In this document: positions 29,598-32,006 of the stretch, piece after piece | Numbering within the stretch: the stretch's first letter is position 1 | Layout: every line of letters begins with the position of its first letter | NCBI GenBank assembly: GCA_003427395.1 | Contig: BFEA01000080.1 | Span: forward strand, 980,415-1,012,420 | Source: Chara braunii | Taxonomy: Eukaryota; Streptophyta; Charophyceae; Charales; Characeae | Direction: 5' to 3' | DNA: 32,006 nt | Translations under genes and position numbers: made by a program | The notes under the pieces: generated by a model | Databases searched by the model: none | Told to the model about the DNA's origin: nothing | Seen by the model: only the letters and a program-made list of their open reading frames with translations

Positions 29598-29870
29598 CGG
29601 CCTGTCTGCTTCTGACTGTCAAGGCCTGGAACCTTCCCGAATTTCCATGGGTCTGCTGCTGCTTGGGCCTTTGGGTCATGACTTTTCATTTGTGATCATG
29701 ACTTTTGACTGTGGACTGTGTCTTCTGCCTCTGGGACACAACTCTTACCTGTGGAACTGCCCTCTTACTCGTGGGATGTGACTCTTCAATACGACTTTTC
29801 ATTCTGAGACGTGACTCTTGCCCCTAAGATGCGACTGTTTACTGGGTTCCTGTTGGACTGGACTCCTGGG
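29598..29870. repeat. 20-bp minisatellite, locus 2, with shared flank
   Basis: About eight 20-bp units from 29671 to about 29850 follow the pattern of locus 1 (GTGGGATGTGACTCTT and variants), more diverged and with small indels. The upstream flank matches that of locus 1. Both loci are followed by GGGT-C-GTTGGACT-type sequence. Confidence 0.8.
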
Positions 29871-30321
29871 GTGCCTGATTGTGACTTTTCTGAATTTGAC
29901 GAGCTCGGTCTCTCTTAACCAGGCCTCTGACCCCGAGACCCGAATTTGGGGTCTGAATCGTGAAAGGTCTTTCAGAATTACATGCCAGGGATGAACTCAA
30001 ATATTCATGTGTACATCCTGCATCGTCCAGATCATTTCAATGGTATTACTTTTGCAGATAATTCACGGGCCTGATATGGGATAATGGTGGTAGGGTGTAC
30101 ACAGCAGGAAATATTAACTCTTTCTATCACCGAACGCCAGAATCCTGCTCGGTCTGGCTGATCAATCAGGAACAGTATGTGGATGTGCACTCGCAAGCGC
30201 TACAGCCTCCTGATAGCAAACCGGCTGAACCTACCCCTTTCCCCATACATGACCAGGCAGCATCCCTTCCCTGTGTAGATCGGACGGATTCTACCATGGA
30301 TAGTGAAGAGGCCTCTCCCGA

Positions 30322-30670
30322 GGATGGTAGCTGCCATGCCATTGTGTCGCCACACAGCCACAGTTCGGTTAGCATGCACACGACATAGTCTCTTCTCCAA
30401 ACACTATGAAGGGATGGTCACTGCCAGCCTCTGTCGTGAAAACTGTGACCCGGTGTCTTGTACTCAACCCCCCCCCCCTCTCCTACCCCTGTCTCTTATA
30501 CACATCTAGATGTGTATAAGAGACAGGGATGCTGGTCGTGCCATGCCGTTGTGTCTCCACACAGCTACGGCTCCGGTAGCATGCACACACGACATAGTCT
30601 CTTCTCCAAACACTATGAAGGGATGGTCACTGCCAGCCTCTGTCGTGAAAACTGTGACCCGGTGTCTTGT
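30322..30670. repeat. Duplicated flank around the adapter
   Basis: 30322-30461 and 30527-30670 are copies of the same segment. The last 80 bp of each, from GACATAGTCTCTTCTCC to GGTGTCTTGT, are identical, while the first parts differ by several bases. The adapter lies between them. Confidence 0.93.
30489..30526. other. Tn5 mosaic-end junction: sequencing adapter in the assembly
   Basis: This is a perfect 38-bp palindrome made of two inverted copies of the 19-bp Tn5 mosaic end, AGATGTGTATAAGAGACAG. It is the circularisation junction adapter of transposase-based mate-pair libraries. No Tn5 or IS50 sequence accompanies it, so it is a library artefact and not part of the genome. Confidence 0.97.
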
Positions 30671-31051
30671 TATACTTAAAACCCCCCCGACTAATTACTT
30701 GCCCAACATGCCGATGTGGCCTTGACATGCTATGCCTAAATAGCTGTGAATGTCAGCCTGCTTTCCTCCTGGCATGTCAGCAATGTTCCATGTGCATCAA
30801 TGTTTCCAGGAAGCTGTGATAGAAAGTATGTGTCTCTGCTGTGTGGACTATCCCCGATGCCATCACCCGCCACACCCTCTCTTAGCATGTCCCACGTGCA
30901 GCGCTGGGGATACACCTGCTGCAACCGCAGTCGGATCTCCTTCATGCTTGCCAGAGGAGCAACAGATGCAGCAACCTGAGGAGGAAAGTAGACTACCATA
31001 TCGACCACCTACACAGCTACTGAAAGGTTATCACCGCCATGGCGAGCTGTT

Positions 31052-31345
31052 GTGGACCAAATCTTGCAACAGCTAAACACCCTTGCTTTGGAACAGGCCC
31101 CGTCGCCATCTGCCCATGGAGAGGGAGTAATGACTGCGGAAACCCAAGAAACTTGCTCAATACCGCTCTTTGATGGCCCACCTGAAATTGGGCTAGCATG
31201 TGGTTTGCATGCCTTGTGCCATGAGGATTATGAAGATACAGTCCATGTGAGTTTTTGTTATCATACATGTGATGACACTCAACATTGCACCCATGTACGG
31301 CACCCTGACATATCATGTCCAATTCATAGACGTGTGCCTGATTGA
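31052..31345 (+). pseudogene. Cys/His-rich protein, third module
   Basis: An open frame begins ILQQLNTLALEQAPSPSAHG and contains LACGLHALCHEDYEDTVHVS, FCYHTCDD and HPDISCPIHRRVPD-stop. It fits the module seen upstream, with the last CP-x-C reading CPIH and HPPHP reduced to RHP. It is in a different frame from modules 1-2. No ATG start was chosen with confidence. The corresponding part is missing from copy 1, where the element 1 LTR begins. Confidence 0.5.
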
Positions 31346-31716
31346 AACTAGATCCATCATGGCATCCACACGTTCCCATACACATGCACAAGGACAAGTG
31401 ACCTTTGGAGAGAGCAATCCACACCACACCAGATGATGAGAATACACAGTGGAAGCACGCAAATCCCAAAAATAGAATTGAATTGAAATTTGAAAATCAA
31501 TTCTAATTACCGTCTCTCCCCAAGTAAATGAACAGCACCTGTCTACAAGAATCCCAACCACGTTATCAACGCCCACGGCAGGGTTGCACCCCCCGACAGT
31601 CGGCGGCCCTTGACTGGCCGGCTGCTGACCTGCCGACCGATCGGCTGGTCGGCACCTGCCGGTCGGGGGTCGTCGACACCCCGCAAAAATAAAATAAATA
31701 AAAACAAAAATTGGGG

Positions 31717-31904
31717 ATACCAATGGGCCTAGCTCAGTTGGTACACCCCCAAACTGTTGAAATACAGACCCAAGTTCAAATCCAGATACAATCAGATGAC
31801 CAGAATAAAATCATTCTGAATTATCTGGGGCCGGTCAGTTCAATGATGATATCTCAAGGCCGTCGCCCTTTTTTAAAAAAAATAAAAATAAAAGAAAAAA
31901 ATAG
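31717..31904 (+). mobile_element. tRNA-derived SINE candidate
   Basis: An RNA polymerase III A box (TAGCTCAGTTG, 31730-31740) and B box (GTTCAAATCC, 31774-31783) are 33 nt apart, as in tRNA genes. The cloverleaf is not intact: the D stem lacks its partner. About 90 bp of unrelated sequence and an A-rich tail (about 31875-31904) follow. The 9-bp AAATTGGGG occurs immediately before (31708-31716) and after (31905-31913), as expected for a target-site duplication. SINEs are non-coding and move with LINE enzymes. Confidence 0.7.
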
Positions 31905-31913
31905 AAATTGGGG

Positions 31914-32006
31914 TCCATAACCACTAATAACACCACCAACACCCCCATAGCGGCCCCCAATACCCCCATACACCCCCCCAACACCCCCAAACCGGCCCCA
32001 ACTCCC
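31914..32006. repeat. C-rich low-complexity end
   Basis: Runs of ACCCCCA and similar words continue to the window edge. No feature is recognised. Confidence 0.7.

Larger units (their letters stand above)
30168..31076 (+). pseudogene. Cys/His-rich repeated-module protein, copy 2 (modules 1 and 2)
   Basis: This is the same unrecognised protein as in copy 1. The N-terminal part (QPPDSKPAEPTPFPIHDQAA, then DRTDSTMDSEEASPEDGSC) is acidic and Pro-rich. Module 1 (RLACTRHSLFSKHYEG, ASLCRENCDPVSC) lies at about 30370-30465 and again after the adapter. Module 2 (HQCFQEAVIESMCLCC, CHHPPHPLLACPTC) lies at about 30790-30900. It is followed by a Gln/Glu-rich segment (EEQQMQQPEEESR) and ends with WTKSCNS-stop at about 31075. 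Frames change between the pieces. Confidence 0.5.
30140..31345 (+). repeat. Cys/His-module dispersed repeat, copy 2
   Basis: This is colinear with 4003-4946 and extends about 215 bp further right. It is disrupted by the adapter at 30489-30526 and by a duplication of about 140 bp on either side of it, so its middle part cannot be trusted. Confidence 0.8.

Noticed and set aside
30489-30526. A genuine Tn5/IS50 end or insertion
   Set aside because: Two mosaic ends are directly back to back with no transposon between them and no 9-bp duplication; the exact sequence is a known library adapter.
31722-31795. A functional tRNA gene
   Set aside because: A and B boxes are present, but the D stem does not pair and no acceptor stem can be closed around it; the A-rich tail and flanking duplication favour a SINE.

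Overview
The window looks like repeat-rich intergenic and intronic DNA from the nuclear genome of a plant-lineage eukaryote. The evidence is Ty3/gypsy chromovirus pol genes, a plant-type LINE zinc finger, short CCCTAAA telomere-type motifs, long CT/GA microsatellites, and two exons of a C2-domain gene of the plant MCTP (multiple C2 domain and transmembrane region protein) type. The element content and the Ala/Lys/Glu-rich gag suggest a charophyte alga such as Chara, but that is inference only. No bacterial operons, CRISPR arrays or rRNA genes are visible.

Layout. 1-1450: local duplications and a CT microsatellite, no gene recognised. 1454-4002: a truncated, heavily mutated chromovirus (element 2, minus strand) running RT, RNase H, integrase, GPY/F module and chromodomain, with a duplicated GPY/F module. 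4003-4946: a dispersed repeat whose plus strand encodes repeated Cys/His modules; a second copy lies at about 30140-31345. 4947-14315: a nearly complete chromovirus (element 1, minus strand) with two LTRs of about 1.3 kb, a tRNA-iMet-type primer binding site, a polypurine tract, gag, protease, RT, RNase H, integrase and chromodomain, all interrupted by stops and frameshifts. Its gag-pol boundary keeps a candidate -1 frameshift site (slippery heptamer, adjacent stop, stem-loop).

15122-15351 and 25851-26030 on the plus strand are two exons that together make most of one C2 domain. They are separated by an inferred intron of 10,499 bp. The intron holds GA and TC microsatellites, a 46-bp exact tandem duplication, a 5'-truncated LINE, a gypsy integrase fragment, a 20-bp minisatellite, a 175-bp direct repeat and an array of hairpin-forming repeats.

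26847-27666 is a long foldback: arms of about 400 bp around a 9-nt loop. 28030-28175 is an AT-rich repeat also found inside element 1. 29671-29850 is a second locus of the 20-bp minisatellite. 30489-30526 is an exact Tn5 mosaic-end junction, which is a mate-pair library adapter left in the assembly, with a duplicated flank. 31717-31904 is a tRNA-derived SINE candidate with a 9-bp target duplication.

Apart from the C2 gene, nearly everything recognised is mobile-element debris. The most interesting items are the candidate frameshift signal, the Cys/His-module repeat ORF, the two classes of hairpin repeat, and the assembly artefact.
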